From Bacteroidales bacterium (GTDB lineage Bacteria > Bacteroidota > Bacteroidia > Bacteroidales > UBA932): a stretch of 64,000 bases of DNA. The stretch spans positions 1 to 64,000 of the forward strand of contig JALCMP010000008.1 of NCBI GenBank assembly GCA_022648545.1. The letters run 5' to 3'. Position 1 is the first letter of the stretch; each line of letters starts with the position of its first letter. This document shows, piece after piece, positions 1 through 9,206 of this stretch. The notes under the pieces were generated by a model. That model was not told the DNA's origin and ran no database searches. It saw only the letters and a list, made by a program, of their open reading frames with translations. The translations under genes and the position numbers were made by a program.

Positions 1-561
1 ACTTTGCCCGGTATTGGCAGGAAGAGTGCTCTCAGACTTGCTCTTTTCATCTTGAAGCAGCCTTTGGAAAATGTGGAGAATTTCGGCAATTCCTTTATTG
101 AATTAAGAAAGAACATAAAATACTGTCCGGTCTGCAACATGATAACAGACGACGGGGTATGTTCTTTTTGTTCCGATAAGAACAGGGACGATTCCGTAAT
201 ATGCGTCGTAGAGAGCGTGAGCGACGTGCTTAAAATAGAAAACGCCGGAACATATTGCGGCATGTACCATGTGCTCGGGGGGATAATTTCTCCCATAGAC
301 GGTGTGGGCCCCGACGATATAAGCATATCTCCCCTGTTGAAAAGAATCGAAAAAGGCAATGTAAAGGAAGTTATTCTTGTCCTCAGTACCAGCATGGAGG
401 GGGAGACGACATCCTTTTATTTATATAAGAAACTATCTTCGTACGATATTGTAATAAGTACTATTGCCAGAGGCGTGGGATTCGGAGATGATCTCGAATA
501 TGCAGACGATCTGACCCTCGGCAAAAGCATAGAAAACAGGCAACCATTTAAAAACAAATAA
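1..561 (+). CDS. recR: Recombination mediator RecR (5' end outside window)
   Basis: RecR works with RecO and RecF to load RecA on gapped DNA. The frame is open from base 1 and begins TLPGIGRKSA, which is the RecR helix-hairpin-helix motif, so the true start lies left of the window. A four-cysteine zinc finger follows (CPVC ... CSFC, about residues 42-57 of the visible part). After it comes a Toprim domain with the acidic residue in VVESVSDV and the glycine-rich HVLGGIISPIDGVGPDD segment. The 3' half is complete and ends 12 bases before the symporter gene, so the two may be co-transcribed. Only the first part of the protein is missing. Confidence 0.95.
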   Translation, partial: TLPGIGRKSALRLALFILKQPLENVENFGNSFIELRKNIKYCPVCNMITDDGVCSFCSDKNRDDSVICVVESVSDVLKIENAGTYCGMYHVLGGIISPIDGVGPDDISISPLLKRIEKGNVKEVILVLSTSMEGETTSFYLYKKLSSYDIVISTIARGVGFGDDLEYADDLTLGKSIENRQPFKNK

Positions 562-573
562 AAATTTAAAGAA

Positions 574-2058
574 ATGAGTACCACCACTCTTCTTCTGATC
601 TTCGTAATTTATACGGCATTGTTGTTTTTCATTGCGTTTCTGACATCGAGAAAAGCCGACAACAAATCTTATTTTACCGGCGACAGAAAATCCAACTGGT
701 TCGTAGTAGCCTATGGGATGATAGGCGCTTCGCTGTCCGGAGTTTCATTTATGTCCGTTCCCGGAAATGTGTTCAATGAAAGATTCTACTATTTTCCGAT
801 GCTGCTCGGATTTATATTGGGATATGCCGTAATAGCCTTTTTGCTCCTGCCTCTGTATTATAAGATGAATCTGACGTCGATATATACATATCTCGATAAC
901 CGTTTCGGAAAATACAGCTATAAAACGGGTGCCTCGTTCTTTATAATATCCAGATTGCTGGGAGCGGCTCTGAGAACCTTCCTGGTGGTATATGTGCTTT
1001 ATTATTTCGTACTGCAGAGTATGGGTGTACCTTTCTGGGTAGCGGCTGCGCTGTTTGTGGTGATAGCAATACTATATACCATGAAGGGCGGTGTAAAAAC
1101 CATAGTTTGGACGGATACGCTGCAAACTACATTTATGATAGTAGCCGTAATTTTGTCGGTTTACTTCATATGCAGCGAAATGCACTGGAGTTTCGGCGAT
1201 ATGTTCAGGAACGTACATTCGAGTTCGTTCTCCGATTTGTGGGATACGAACGTAGCTCATGCTACAAATTGGTGGAAGAGATTCCTGAGCGGCGTATTCG
1301 TTCCGATAGCCATGACAGGGCTGGATCAGGCTATGATGCAAAAGAGTCTTAGTTGTAAAAACATAGGCGAGTCACAGAAGAACGTCATGACTTCCGTACT
1401 TATGATGATTCCCATGAACCTGCTTTTCCTTACTCTTGGTGCCGTGCTTGCCCTGTTCATACAAAGCAATCCCGATATAATGGCTATAATACCGCATACT
1501 GCCACCGGAGGTCTGGAAGCCGACAAAATATTCCCTACCGTGGCTTTCCATCTCAAGCCCATAGTAGGTATCGTCTTTTTCGTAGGACTTATTTCCGCAG
1601 CCTATCCCACATGTGCCAATGCAATAACATCGCTTACTACATCCACCAGCATAGATATCGTTGGTATGGATAAGCGCAACTGGGACGACGACAAGAAGAA
1701 AAAGGTCAGATTCGGAATAACTTCCGTAATAGCGGTGCTCTTCGTAATATTAATAATATTGTTCGACATCTTTAAGAATGATGCCGTAATAAATATGGTT
1801 TATGAAGTGGCCTCATATACGTACGGGCCTTTGCTGGGGTTGTTTATGTTCGGTATACTTACGAAATTCAACATTCGCGACAAAGCCGTGCCTTTCGTTT
1901 GCATAAGTGCTCCGGTTGTATGTTACCTCATAGAATCGTATGTGTTCAAATTCGGATTTGCTCTTATAATAGTATGTTCGCTGCTTACATTTTTAGGACT
2001 GCTGCTGTTCGTACGCGGAAAATCCGGAAATACAGGTCCCCTTCCGAAAAGAGACTGA
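574..2058 (+). CDS. Sodium:solute symporter family protein
   Basis: Predicted inner-membrane transporter of the SSS family (SLC5-like fold), which couples sodium entry to uptake of a small solute. The 494-residue protein is almost wholly hydrophobic, with about 13 membrane-spanning stretches. It has the family signatures near the N-terminus (SYFTGDRKSNWFVVAYGMIGASLSG) and the core segment GGVKTIVWTDTLQ at about residue 170, typical of SSS members. The substrate cannot be told from sequence. It starts 12 bases after recR. A Bacteroides-type promoter follows immediately, so this gene probably ends the recR transcription unit. Confidence 0.85.
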   Translation: MSTTTLLLIFVIYTALLFFIAFLTSRKADNKSYFTGDRKSNWFVVAYGMIGASLSGVSFMSVPGNVFNERFYYFPMLLGFILGYAVIAFLLLPLYYKMNLTSIYTYLDNRFGKYSYKTGASFFIISRLLGAALRTFLVVYVLYYFVLQSMGVPFWVAAALFVVIAILYTMKGGVKTIVWTDTLQTTFMIVAVILSVYFICSEMHWSFGDMFRNVHSSSFSDLWDTNVAHATNWWKRFLSGVFVPIAMTGLDQAMMQKSLSCKNIGESQKNVMTSVLMMIPMNLLFLTLGAVLALFIQSNPDIMAIIPHTATGGLEADKIFPTVAFHLKPIVGIVFFVGLISAAYPTCANAITSLTTSTSIDIVGMDKRNWDDDKKKKVRFGITSVIAVLFVILIILFDIFKNDAVINMVYEVASYTYGPLLGLFMFGILTKFNIRDKAVPFVCISAPVVCYLIESYVFKFGFALIIVCSLLTFLGLLLFVRGKSGNTGPLPKRD

Positions 2059-2067
2059 ATAGGGGGG

Positions 2068-2097
2068 TTGTTTCAATAAAAAAATTTAATACCTTTG
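2068..2097 (+). promoter_or_regulatory. Bacteroides-type promoter upstream of the corA leader
   Basis: A TTG at 2068-2070 lies 19 bases before TACCTTTG at 2090-2097. This matches the Bacteroidota primary sigma consensus TTTG-N17-21-TAnnTTTG. Transcription should start around 2104, more than 300 bases before corA. Confidence 0.6.
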
Positions 2098-2422
2098 CAG
2101 GCAGTTATGGATTATTTTCAACAATACTGCAATGGTAAAGGCAAATTCGCTCATATATACGTATGCTTTACCGTCTGCATTCCGGATTAGTCTTATTCCG
2201 GTTTCAGACAGCATGGAATGTTATTCCTGCGGTTACGGGAAAATTATTTTCTATAGTAAAAACATCAAAAAACATAAGAGTAAAGGGAAAAGCCTTTCGG
2301 ATTTCTGGATATTGGCTCTTCAGGAAGTCCTGTCGAGGTTCCGATGTAGATTCCGTTTTTAATTTTTGCTGCAGATGCGGCATTTTGGAAAATGGGTTCT
2401 AATCTTTTTTATTTTTATTCTT
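2098..2422 (+). other. Long untranslated leader or small RNA region before corA
   Basis: About 320 bases between a good promoter and the corA start contain no convincing gene. Short overlapping reading frames exist but resemble no protein I know. Several short inverted segments are visible, for example GCAGT at 2101 with ACTGC at 2127, and two ATTCCGG copies near 2178 and 2196. This may be a structured 5' leader of corA or an independent small RNA. I do not recognise tmRNA, RNase P RNA or a named riboswitch. Confidence 0.35.
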
Positions 2423-3370
2423 ATGGCAGAGATTTTTTACAAATCACATGGAAAAATAGTAACGTCCGAAGAGGTATCCAGCCTTGAAAATCTCGGAATT
2501 GACGATGTACTGTGGATAGACCTTTATCAACCCGACGGCGATGAAAAGCGCAAGGTCGAAGATTTTCTCGACACTACCCTTCAGAGCAGGGCGCAGGCGG
2601 AGGAGATAGAAAGTTCCTCCAGATATTCCGAAACCGATACCACCATTTTTGCCAATACGAACTTCCTTATACCGGGACCGGACAATTACGGACTTGAGGC
2701 CGTATCGTTCATAATTTCGGAAGGCGTGCTCGTAACCATAAGGCAAGTGCCCCTGAGAACATTTACGGAAATGCAGCGCAAACTTCCCATGTCTCCCAAA
2801 TTATATACTACCGGTTATCATATACTTATTGCCATACTGGAAGGCAGGATAGATTTGGATGCAGACATGATAGAAATAATGGCGAAGGAAATAGCGCAGT
2901 TCAGCAAAAGGGTGAATCTGGGTGAAGACGTAAACGAGAATTTCCTTCTGGATATAAACCAGCTGCAGGAAAACACCATGGTCGTGCGTGAAAACATAAT
3001 AGACAAGCAGCGTATGATAACATCCATACTAAGAAGCGATAAATTTCCGCGCGACGTACATTCGAAACTCAACATACTTCTTAAGGATATAAGTTCCCTG
3101 CTCAACCATACGAATTTCAGTTTCGAAAGGCTCGAATATATGCAGAATACCGTTCTGGGACTGATTAATCTCGATCAGAACAAAATAATGAAGATACTTA
3201 CCTTCGTTTCTCTTCTGTTTATGCCGCCTACTCTGATCTCGGGTATTTACGGTATGAATATCGGCCTGCCAATACTGGGGAACAAGCTTGATATAATAAT
3301 AGTACTTTCCATAATGGCCCTTTCCGTTTTTGCTGCTTCTTTTGTGTTCAGGAAAAAGAAGATGCTGTAA
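2423..3370 (+). CDS. corA: CorA-family magnesium/cobalt transporter
   Basis: CorA is a pentameric inner-membrane Mg2+/Co2+ channel. The protein has the usual large cytoplasmic N-terminal domain, a long stalk helix (about residues 200-245), and two C-terminal membrane helices. The selectivity motif GMN sits between them in YGIYGMNIGLP. The C-terminus is basic (RKKKML). I chose ATG 2423 (MAEIFYKSHG, 315 residues). A TTG start at 2366 would add a hydrophobic N-terminal segment that CorA proteins do not have. The gene sits alone behind a long leader with its own promoter. Regulation by a structured leader is possible but unproven. Confidence 0.9.
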   Translation: MAEIFYKSHGKIVTSEEVSSLENLGIDDVLWIDLYQPDGDEKRKVEDFLDTTLQSRAQAEEIESSSRYSETDTTIFANTNFLIPGPDNYGLEAVSFIISEGVLVTIRQVPLRTFTEMQRKLPMSPKLYTTGYHILIAILEGRIDLDADMIEIMAKEIAQFSKRVNLGEDVNENFLLDINQLQENTMVVRENIIDKQRMITSILRSDKFPRDVHSKLNILLKDISSLLNHTNFSFERLEYMQNTVLGLINLDQNKIMKILTFVSLLFMPPTLISGIYGMNIGLPILGNKLDIIIVLSIMALSVFAASFVFRKKKML

Positions 3371-3377
3371 AGAAAAA

Positions 3378-3409
3378 TTTGCATAACTATATAATATTGT
3401 TTACTTTCG
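3378..3409 (+). promoter_or_regulatory. Probable rpsA promoter
   Basis: TTTG at 3378-3381 is separated by 20 bases from TACTTTCG at 3402-3409. This is one mismatch from the Bacteroidota -7 consensus TAnnTTTG. It would give a leader of about 80 bases before rpsA. Confidence 0.45.
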
Positions 3410-3497
3410 CAACCTTAAATCCGGGCTGCGATTTTTTTTGCATGTACCGGATTATTATAAATATTGTTTAATTTCTAGCAGCAGATTTTTATTAAAA

Positions 3498-5516
3498 ATG
3501 ATTAAAGAAACAAAAAAGGTCAAAAGCAAGCAGGTCCTCAATGATGAAATGGATTCTGAAGAAGAGACCCCAAAGACCAAAAAACCGGAAGACACCTTAG
3601 ATGCCTTCAAGGAAGAATCTTCGGAAAACGAAGAACCTAAACAACGCAAAAGCAATGCCTCTATTCCCGTAGATAAATTCGACTGGGATGAATTCGAAAA
3701 GGAAGAAGAATTCGAAGGCAACAAGGAAGACATCGAAAAAAAATATGAAGAAACCCTTTCCAAGGTAATTGAAAACGAAGTGGTTGAAGGAACCATTACC
3801 GGAATTACGAAAAGGGAAGTAATAATAAACATAGGTTATAAGAGCGAAGGAATCGTTTCCATAAACGAATTCCGCTACAACCCTGATATCGCGGTAGGCG
3901 ACAAGGTTGAAGTTTACGTAGAAAGTGCGGAAGATAAAAGAGGACAGCTGGTTCTCTCCCACAAGAAAGCACGTTCTTTCCGTTCCTGGGACAAGGTTAA
4001 CGAAGCCTATGAGAAAAATGAAATAGTAAAGGGTTACATCAAGTGCCGTACGAAAGGCGGTATGATAGTGGACGTATTCGGCATAGAAGCATTCCTGCCG
4101 GGTTCACAGATAGATGTAAAACCTATAAGAGATTACGATTTCTTCTGCAACAAGTCCATGGATTTCAAGATCGTAAAGATAAATCCGGACTACAGGAACG
4201 TAGTCGTATCGCATAAGGCCATACAGGAAGCCGAACTCGAAAAACAAAGAGAGGAAATAATCAATACCCTACAGAAAGGACAGATCATCGAAGGTACTGT
4301 TAAGAATATTGCTTCCTACGGAGTATTCATGGATCTCGGTGGTGTGGACGGACTTATCCATATTACAGATCTTTCATGGGGCAGAGTAAACGATCCTAAC
4401 GAAATAGTTAAGCTGGATCAGAAACTGAAAGTCGTAATTCTTGATTTCGACGAGCAGAAAAAGCGTATAGCATTAGGTCTTAAACAGCTTACCCCTCAGC
4501 CTTGGGATTCTCTCGATCCTAATCTGAAGGTAGGAGACAAGGTAAAATGCAAAGTCGTAGTTCTTGCAGATTACGGAGCTTTCGTAGAAGTATATCCCGG
4601 AATCGAAGGACTTATACACGTTTCGGAAATGTCATGGTCTTCACATCTCAGATGTGCCCAGGATTTCCTTAAGGTAGGCGACGAAGTCGAAGCCGTAATA
4701 CTTACTCTCGACAGGGAGGAAAGAAGGATGTCTCTCGGCATGAAGCAGCTCAAACCGGATCCTTGGACAACCATATTGGATAAATATCCTGTAGGATCCA
4801 AGCATTCTGCAATTGTAAAGAACTTTACAAACTTCGGAGTATTTGTTGAACTCGAAGAGGGCGTAGATGGCCTCATACATATAAGTGATCTTTCCTGGAC
4901 AAGAAAAATCAAACATCCTTCGGAATTTACCGCCATCGGTGAAAACATGGATGTAATTGTACTTGAAGTAGATCAGGAAAACCGCAGGCTGAGTCTTGGA
5001 CACAAGCAGCTCGAAGAAAATCCTTGGGACGTATTCGAATCGGTATTTACCATAGGTTCCATACATCAGGGCACAATAGTTTCCTTTAACGAAAAGGGTG
5101 CTACCGTAGCTCTTGAATATGGCATAGAAGGTTTTGCTCCTGTAAGAGGACTTGTCAAAGAAGACGGAACGACCGCCAAGGCCGACGAAAAGCTCGACTT
5201 TAAGGTTCTGGAATTCAACAAGACCGGCAAGAGAATAATTCTTTCTCACTCCAAGATAGCCGAGGATGCCAACAAGACTCCTGAAGAATTGGCAGCCAAG
5301 GAAAAATTCGAAGAGAAGAGTAATGCCAAGAAAACCGGAAGGAAGATCAAATCTTCGATAGAAAAGACCACTCTTGGCGATATCAGCGAACTTGCCGCTC
5401 TTAAGGACGAAATGGTAAAGGATGCTGAAAAGAAAGCCAGAAAAGCAGCCGAGGCCAGGAAAGAATCCGTTGAAGAAAAATCCGATACGGCCGAAACACC
5501 TGAAAAGGATGCATAA
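3498..5516 (+). CDS. rpsA: 30S ribosomal protein S1
   Basis: S1 binds mRNA on the 30S subunit. ATG 3498 (MIKETKKVKSKQ) gives 672 residues; an upstream TTG in frame adds an unlikely extension. A strongly acidic, low-complexity N-terminal tail of about 85 residues precedes six S1 RNA-binding repeats. These are seen as recurring G-x-V...GVFV/GAFV-x-L...G-x-x-G-L-I-H-x-S-D/E-L/M-S-W blocks, clearest in repeats 3-5 (DGLIHITDLSW, EGLIHVSEMSW, DGLIHISDLSW). The C-terminal tail is lysine/glutamate rich. The acidic extension and length are as seen in Bacteroidota. Since Shine-Dalgarno sites are rare in this window, S1 is likely to be important for initiation. Confidence 0.95.
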   Translation: MIKETKKVKSKQVLNDEMDSEEETPKTKKPEDTLDAFKEESSENEEPKQRKSNASIPVDKFDWDEFEKEEEFEGNKEDIEKKYEETLSKVIENEVVEGTITGITKREVIINIGYKSEGIVSINEFRYNPDIAVGDKVEVYVESAEDKRGQLVLSHKKARSFRSWDKVNEAYEKNEIVKGYIKCRTKGGMIVDVFGIEAFLPGSQIDVKPIRDYDFFCNKSMDFKIVKINPDYRNVVVSHKAIQEAELEKQREEIINTLQKGQIIEGTVKNIASYGVFMDLGGVDGLIHITDLSWGRVNDPNEIVKLDQKLKVVILDFDEQKKRIALGLKQLTPQPWDSLDPNLKVGDKVKCKVVVLADYGAFVEVYPGIEGLIHVSEMSWSSHLRCAQDFLKVGDEVEAVILTLDREERRMSLGMKQLKPDPWTTILDKYPVGSKHSAIVKNFTNFGVFVELEEGVDGLIHISDLSWTRKIKHPSEFTAIGENMDVIVLEVDQENRRLSLGHKQLEENPWDVFESVFTIGSIHQGTIVSFNEKGATVALEYGIEGFAPVRGLVKEDGTTAKADEKLDFKVLEFNKTGKRIILSHSKIAEDANKTPEELAAKEKFEEKSNAKKTGRKIKSSIEKTTLGDISELAALKDEMVKDAEKKARKAAEARKESVEEKSDTAETPEKDA

Positions 5517-5536
5517 TAAGCAACAATAAATACCAT

Positions 5537-6529
5537 ATGGAGTTTAAGCTGATAACTTTAGGTATATCATCAGCTTCGCCTACGGTAAACAGATTTCCGA
5601 GCGCCCACGTCCTTAAGGTACGCGGGCGCTCTTTTTTGATTGACTGCGGCGAAGGTGCACAATTGCTGATGAAGCGGTACGGTATAAATTTCAACGGCAT
5701 ATCCGACATATTCCTGTCGCATTTGCACGGTGATCATTTATACGGCATATTTGGTTTATTATCAACCATGAGTCTTATGGGGAGGACATCCCCGATAAAT
5801 ATTTTCGCCCCCCGGGGTTTTTCGAGGATAATGGAATTCCTCAATTCCGAAATAGGAAAGGACAAACAGTACGAGATAAATTTCATTCCGGTGGAATGCC
5901 GTTCCCCGTACTTTATAGAAGAATTTTCAAATCTTACTATTGAAGCATTTCCGCTAAAGCACAGAGTGGAAACCTACGGATACATGTTCAGGGAGAAGCA
6001 ACCCGACAGAAACGTCCATAAAAGTCTAATAGAACCATACGGACTTACATTGCGCGAGATAGCATCTCTTAAGAGAGGCGAAAACGTCATCCGCAACGTA
6101 GAAGACGGAAAACCCGTAACGGAAGCGGACGGGAGTGGAAAAGATGCTGCTTTTGCAAATGTCCTGACTACGGACGTTTTTACATACCGTCCTTTCGAAC
6201 CGCGATCTTTTGCATATTGCTCGGATACGGCCCGATTTAATGAACTTCCCTTGTGGATAAAGGGTGTAAATCTTCTGTATCACGAAGCTACCTTTACATC
6301 GGAAATGGACGGCAAGGCCGAAAAAACATTCCATTCGACTGCAGCCGAAGCTGCGGCATGTGCCAGGGATGCAGGAGCCGGCAAGCTTGTTATGGGCCAT
6401 TTCTCTTCGCGCTACAGGGATCTTTCTCAAATCCTAAAGGAAGCGCGCGAAGTATTTCCGGAGTCGTATCTTGCAAAAGAAGGTGCTGAATTCGACATAC
6501 CATTAGACAAAGTACAGGATTTGCGTTAA
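5537..6529 (+). CDS. rnz: Ribonuclease Z (tRNA 3'-processing endonuclease)
   Basis: RNase Z removes the 3' trailer from pre-tRNAs. The 330-residue protein is a metallo-beta-lactamase fold of the ElaC/short tRNase Z type. It starts MEFKLITLGISSASPTVNRFPSAHVL, then has the zinc motif SHLHGDHLYGIFGLL at about residues 57-71. Further zinc ligands are seen in FPLKHRVETYGY, in the aspartate of YCSDTARF, and in the final GHFSSRYRD. A glutamate-histidine pair (LLYHEATF) is typical of the ElaC group. It starts 20 bases after rpsA, so it may be read from the rpsA transcript, and converges on mltG. Confidence 0.93.
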   Translation: MEFKLITLGISSASPTVNRFPSAHVLKVRGRSFLIDCGEGAQLLMKRYGINFNGISDIFLSHLHGDHLYGIFGLLSTMSLMGRTSPINIFAPRGFSRIMEFLNSEIGKDKQYEINFIPVECRSPYFIEEFSNLTIEAFPLKHRVETYGYMFREKQPDRNVHKSLIEPYGLTLREIASLKRGENVIRNVEDGKPVTEADGSGKDAAFANVLTTDVFTYRPFEPRSFAYCSDTARFNELPLWIKGVNLLYHEATFTSEMDGKAEKTFHSTAAEAAACARDAGAGKLVMGHFSSRYRDLSQILKEAREVFPESYLAKEGAEFDIPLDKVQDLR

Positions 6530-6557
6530 GATATTTTAATTATCGCTATCGGGAAAA

Positions 6558-7613
6558 TTATCTGCCTTTCTGCTGCAGAGTCCGTTCCCGAAGGAATTTT
6601 TTAAGTGCGCGGTGGTATGCCCGCGCATTTGAATTATGTGCGGCAATCGTACGCGCGAATTTGTGTCTCCCGTTTAATTCTTCGCTTGCGCAAAAATAAA
6701 GATAATCAGTGTGTTTATAATCCAGAACTGCTTCTATGCTGTTTATGTCCGGAATACATATGGGTCCCGGAGGAAGTCCGGCATGCTTATATGTATTATA
6801 GGGAGAATCCGTTTTGAGGTGTTTGTTCAGTATCCTTTTAAGTTCGAAATTTCCAACGGCGAATTTTACCGTAGGGTCGGCGTCGAGCTTCATGCCTGTT
6901 TTTAGCCTGTTCATGTATACGCCGGCGATCATCGGTCTTTCCGGTTCATAGTTGCTTTCCTGGCAGACTATGGAGGCAAGGATGTATGCTTGTGTCTTTG
7001 TAATTTCCGCCTCTGATAGTTTTTTTGTTCTTTCTCCGTTCCAGAACGAGTCGTTTTCCTTCTTCATCCTTTCGGCAAGAGCTTGCGGAGTTGAAGTCCA
7101 GTACACTTCGTAAGTGTTGGGGATAAATAATGAAATAAAAGTATCGCTGTTCAGTCCGTAAGCGGAGGCATTCCCCGGATCGCCGAAATATTCCATAAAA
7201 GCCGACGAGTCGGGCGCCATCCTGCGGGCAAGAATCCCCGCCAACTGCGGCATGGTCCTTATATTTGATGGTATTACAAGCCTGAGAGGGGTCTGCCAGC
7301 CTTTTGCTATGCTTCTTACTATGAATTTATTATTGCTTCCTTTTTCAAAAACATATCTTCCCGGTTGGAATCTTTTTTCCAGCTCCATTCTGTCTGCAAC
7401 TCTTTCGAACGATCTTATGTTTTTAAGTTTTCCTGCAAGAGTATCCAGCAGCTGTTCATAAGAACTTCCCGGAGGGATGAAAACGGTTTCTTTCCGATTT
7501 ATGTTCTTTTTGTAGCTGTCGTACAGTCTGGCTGTATAATATGCCGATATTCCAGTAATAATGCATATCGACAGAATTATTGCGGGAATCCGCAGAGGAA
7601 TCTTTTTTTTCAT
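6558..7613 (-). CDS. mltG: Endolytic murein transglycosylase MltG
   Basis: MltG cleaves nascent glycan strands in the periplasm and is thought to set strand length. The 351-residue protein has one N-terminal membrane anchor (IPAIILSICIITGISAYYTA) and a LysM-like/YceG N-domain (FIPPGSSYEQLLDTLAGKL). The YceG catalytic domain contains ASIVCQESNYEPERPMIAGVYMNRL, whose glutamate aligns with the catalytic residue. The substrate-groove motif follows in the YNTYKHAGLPPGPICIP segment, near-invariant in this family. It is the second gene of a minus-strand pair with the glucosaminidase gene 21 bases upstream. Both act on peptidoglycan. Confidence 0.93.
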   Translation of the reverse strand: MKKKIPLRIPAIILSICIITGISAYYTARLYDSYKKNINRKETVFIPPGSSYEQLLDTLAGKLKNIRSFERVADRMELEKRFQPGRYVFEKGSNNKFIVRSIAKGWQTPLRLVIPSNIRTMPQLAGILARRMAPDSSAFMEYFGDPGNASAYGLNSDTFISLFIPNTYEVYWTSTPQALAERMKKENDSFWNGERTKKLSEAEITKTQAYILASIVCQESNYEPERPMIAGVYMNRLKTGMKLDADPTVKFAVGNFELKRILNKHLKTDSPYNTYKHAGLPPGPICIPDINSIEAVLDYKHTDYLYFCASEELNGRHKFARTIAAHNSNARAYHRALKKFLRERTLQQKGR

Positions 7614-7634
7614 CTTCTGTTTTTCCTGTTTCTT

Positions 7635-8624
7635 TTATTTCTTGCGTTTGCTTATGTAAACCCTGGTTCCCTTTTTTACGGAGCCGTCTTTTTCAACGCC
7701 GTTTAATTTAAGAACCGATCTTGTAAACAGCGAAAATTCTTTGGCAATCGATCCATAAGTTTCCCTGCCTGTCGCTATTATATATTTGGATCCGTTTTTT
7801 ACGTAAACTTTCCTTTTTAGAGAGAATTCGTATGTACTGTTGTCCGCAGAACCCGTCCGTATTTCCTTTTTTTCTAAAGATTTGTCATTCTGAGAGGAGG
7901 AGCGCATTTTTTTTATGTCGGCTTCGGCCGCCTTTTTAAGTTCGGCAGCTTTTGCGCGTTTCCTTGCTTCGCGCCGTGCTATCCTTTCTTCTTTTCTTGC
8001 GGCGCGCCTGCGTCTTCTCAGTTCGCGTTTGCTTAATTTTTCTCCTGTGCCGGTTTTATCGTATCCGCTCAGTGATTCCGGGGCAGATCGGCCGTCGAGT
8101 TTATATAACTGATATTTCTCTATTATTCCTATAAGAATTTGCGCATATTGCGGATTGGTAGCATATCCGGCGGCCTTGAGTCCATATGCCCAGCGGACGT
8201 AGTCGTAATCCTTAAGCTTGAACAGCGACTGGTAGCGGGGCCCGTTCCTGAGGAATTTGGAATGATCTTTAAAAGATTCTTCGGCATTTCTGTATCTTCT
8301 GAAACATTCCCTCCTTTTATCGTCGTTGTGCCTTATTGTTCTTCCTGTCCATCCGTGGCATTTTATGCCGAAATGATTGTTGCCCCTGGTTGCAAGAGCG
8401 GATTTTCCATTGTCGGATTCTATACAGGCCTGAGCCATGATTATGCTTGCCGGTATTCCGTATTGTTTCATCTGTCGTACGGCAAGATCCTTGTATTTGT
8501 TTATATATCTTATCCTTTCCCTGTTCTGGGCTTGTGCGCCGACCGTAAGAGAAATAGCCGAAATGAACAGAATCAGGGCTTTATGTATAGCCATAGATAT
8601 GTGTCTTTTTGTGGAAATTGTCAT
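7635..8624 (-). CDS. Secreted glucosaminidase with C-terminal LysM domain
   Basis: Predicted periplasmic or surface peptidoglycan hydrolase of the FlgJ/LytF glucosaminidase family. A signal peptide (MAIHKALILFISAISLTVGAQAQ) begins at residue 11. The start at 8624 follows an A-rich stretch, and ATG 8594 would also give an intact signal. The catalytic domain (about residues 50-175) has the family glutamate in SIIMAQACIESDNGKSALATRGNNHFGIKC and the YRNAEESFKDHSKFLR segment. A very basic, alanine/arginine-rich linker (RRRRRAARKEERIARREARK) comes next. The last about 50 residues form a LysM-like carbohydrate-binding repeat. It is paired with mltG and divergent from cdd. Confidence 0.88.
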   Translation of the reverse strand: MTISTKRHISMAIHKALILFISAISLTVGAQAQNRERIRYINKYKDLAVRQMKQYGIPASIIMAQACIESDNGKSALATRGNNHFGIKCHGWTGRTIRHNDDKRRECFRRYRNAEESFKDHSKFLRNGPRYQSLFKLKDYDYVRWAYGLKAAGYATNPQYAQILIGIIEKYQLYKLDGRSAPESLSGYDKTGTGEKLSKRELRRRRRAARKEERIARREARKRAKAAELKKAAEADIKKMRSSSQNDKSLEKKEIRTGSADNSTYEFSLKRKVYVKNGSKYIIATGRETYGSIAKEFSLFTRSVLKLNGVEKDGSVKKGTRVYISKRKK

Positions 8625-8679
8625 TATTTTAAATATTTCGCAACAAAATTAATTAAATTGCGAGATATTACAGAGTATT

Positions 8680-9168
8680 ATGTCGGTAGAAAATAAGCAA
8701 ATAAAGATAAATTATAAAGTTTATGATAAAACGGACGATCTTACCAAAGATGATGTCCTTTTGGTGAAAGAGGCTTCGGAGGCTGCCCGAAAGTCATATT
8801 CTCCTTTTTCGGGATTCGCAGTGGGTGCAGCTGTAAGACTTGCGTCGGGGAAAGTGCTTTCTGCGTCGAATCAGGAGAATTCGGCTTATCCTTCGGGTTT
8901 GTGCGCCGAGAGGTCCGTGCTTTTTTATACCATGGCAAATTATCCGGACGATGCAGTGGTCGCCATTGCCATTGCCGCTTTCAAATCCGGCAGGGCGACC
9001 GACGCCCCTGCTTATCCGTGCGGAGCATGTCTTCAGGTCATGTCGGAATGCCAGGCGCGTGGAGGCCGCAAAATAAGAGTCATATGTTCGGGAGCCAGGA
9101 AGAGCGTGGTGCTGGATTCCGTGGAGTATATGCTCCCGTTCGCCTTCGATAATTTGTTGAAGAGATAA
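8680..9168 (+). CDS. cdd: Cytidine deaminase
   Basis: Converts cytidine and deoxycytidine to uridine and deoxyuridine in pyrimidine salvage. At 162 residues it has the length of a homotetrameric cytidine deaminase. The catalytic zinc motif CAE is in PSGLCAERSVLF (about residue 70), and the two other zinc cysteines are in YPCGACLQVMSE (about residue 108). The substrate-binding segment SPFSGFAVGAAV and NQENSAYPSG are both present. It is divergent from the glucosaminidase gene and followed closely by the SRP RNA promoter. Confidence 0.95.
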   Translation: MSVENKQIKINYKVYDKTDDLTKDDVLLVKEASEAARKSYSPFSGFAVGAAVRLASGKVLSASNQENSAYPSGLCAERSVLFYTMANYPDDAVVAIAIAAFKSGRATDAPAYPCGACLQVMSECQARGGRKIRVICSGARKSVVLDSVEYMLPFAFDNLLKR

Positions 9169-9173
9169 AATTA

Positions 9174-9202
9174 TTGACACAATAAAAATTTTGTTATCTT
9201 TG
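9174..9202 (+). promoter_or_regulatory. Promoter of the SRP RNA
   Basis: TTG at 9174-9176 (in TTGACA), 18 bases, then TATCTTTG at 9195-9202. This is a full match to the Bacteroidota consensus, placing the start of transcription at or just before the SRP RNA 5' end. Confidence 0.75.
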
Positions 9203-9206
9203 CAGC

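Noticed and set aside
2132-2402. Two overlapping short frames ahead of corA
   Set aside because: Their products resemble no protein family I know and they overlap each other in different frames; more likely leader or RNA sequence.
2366-2422. TTG start for corA 57 bases upstream
   Set aside because: Adds a hydrophobic N-terminal segment not found in CorA; ATG 2423 fits the family.
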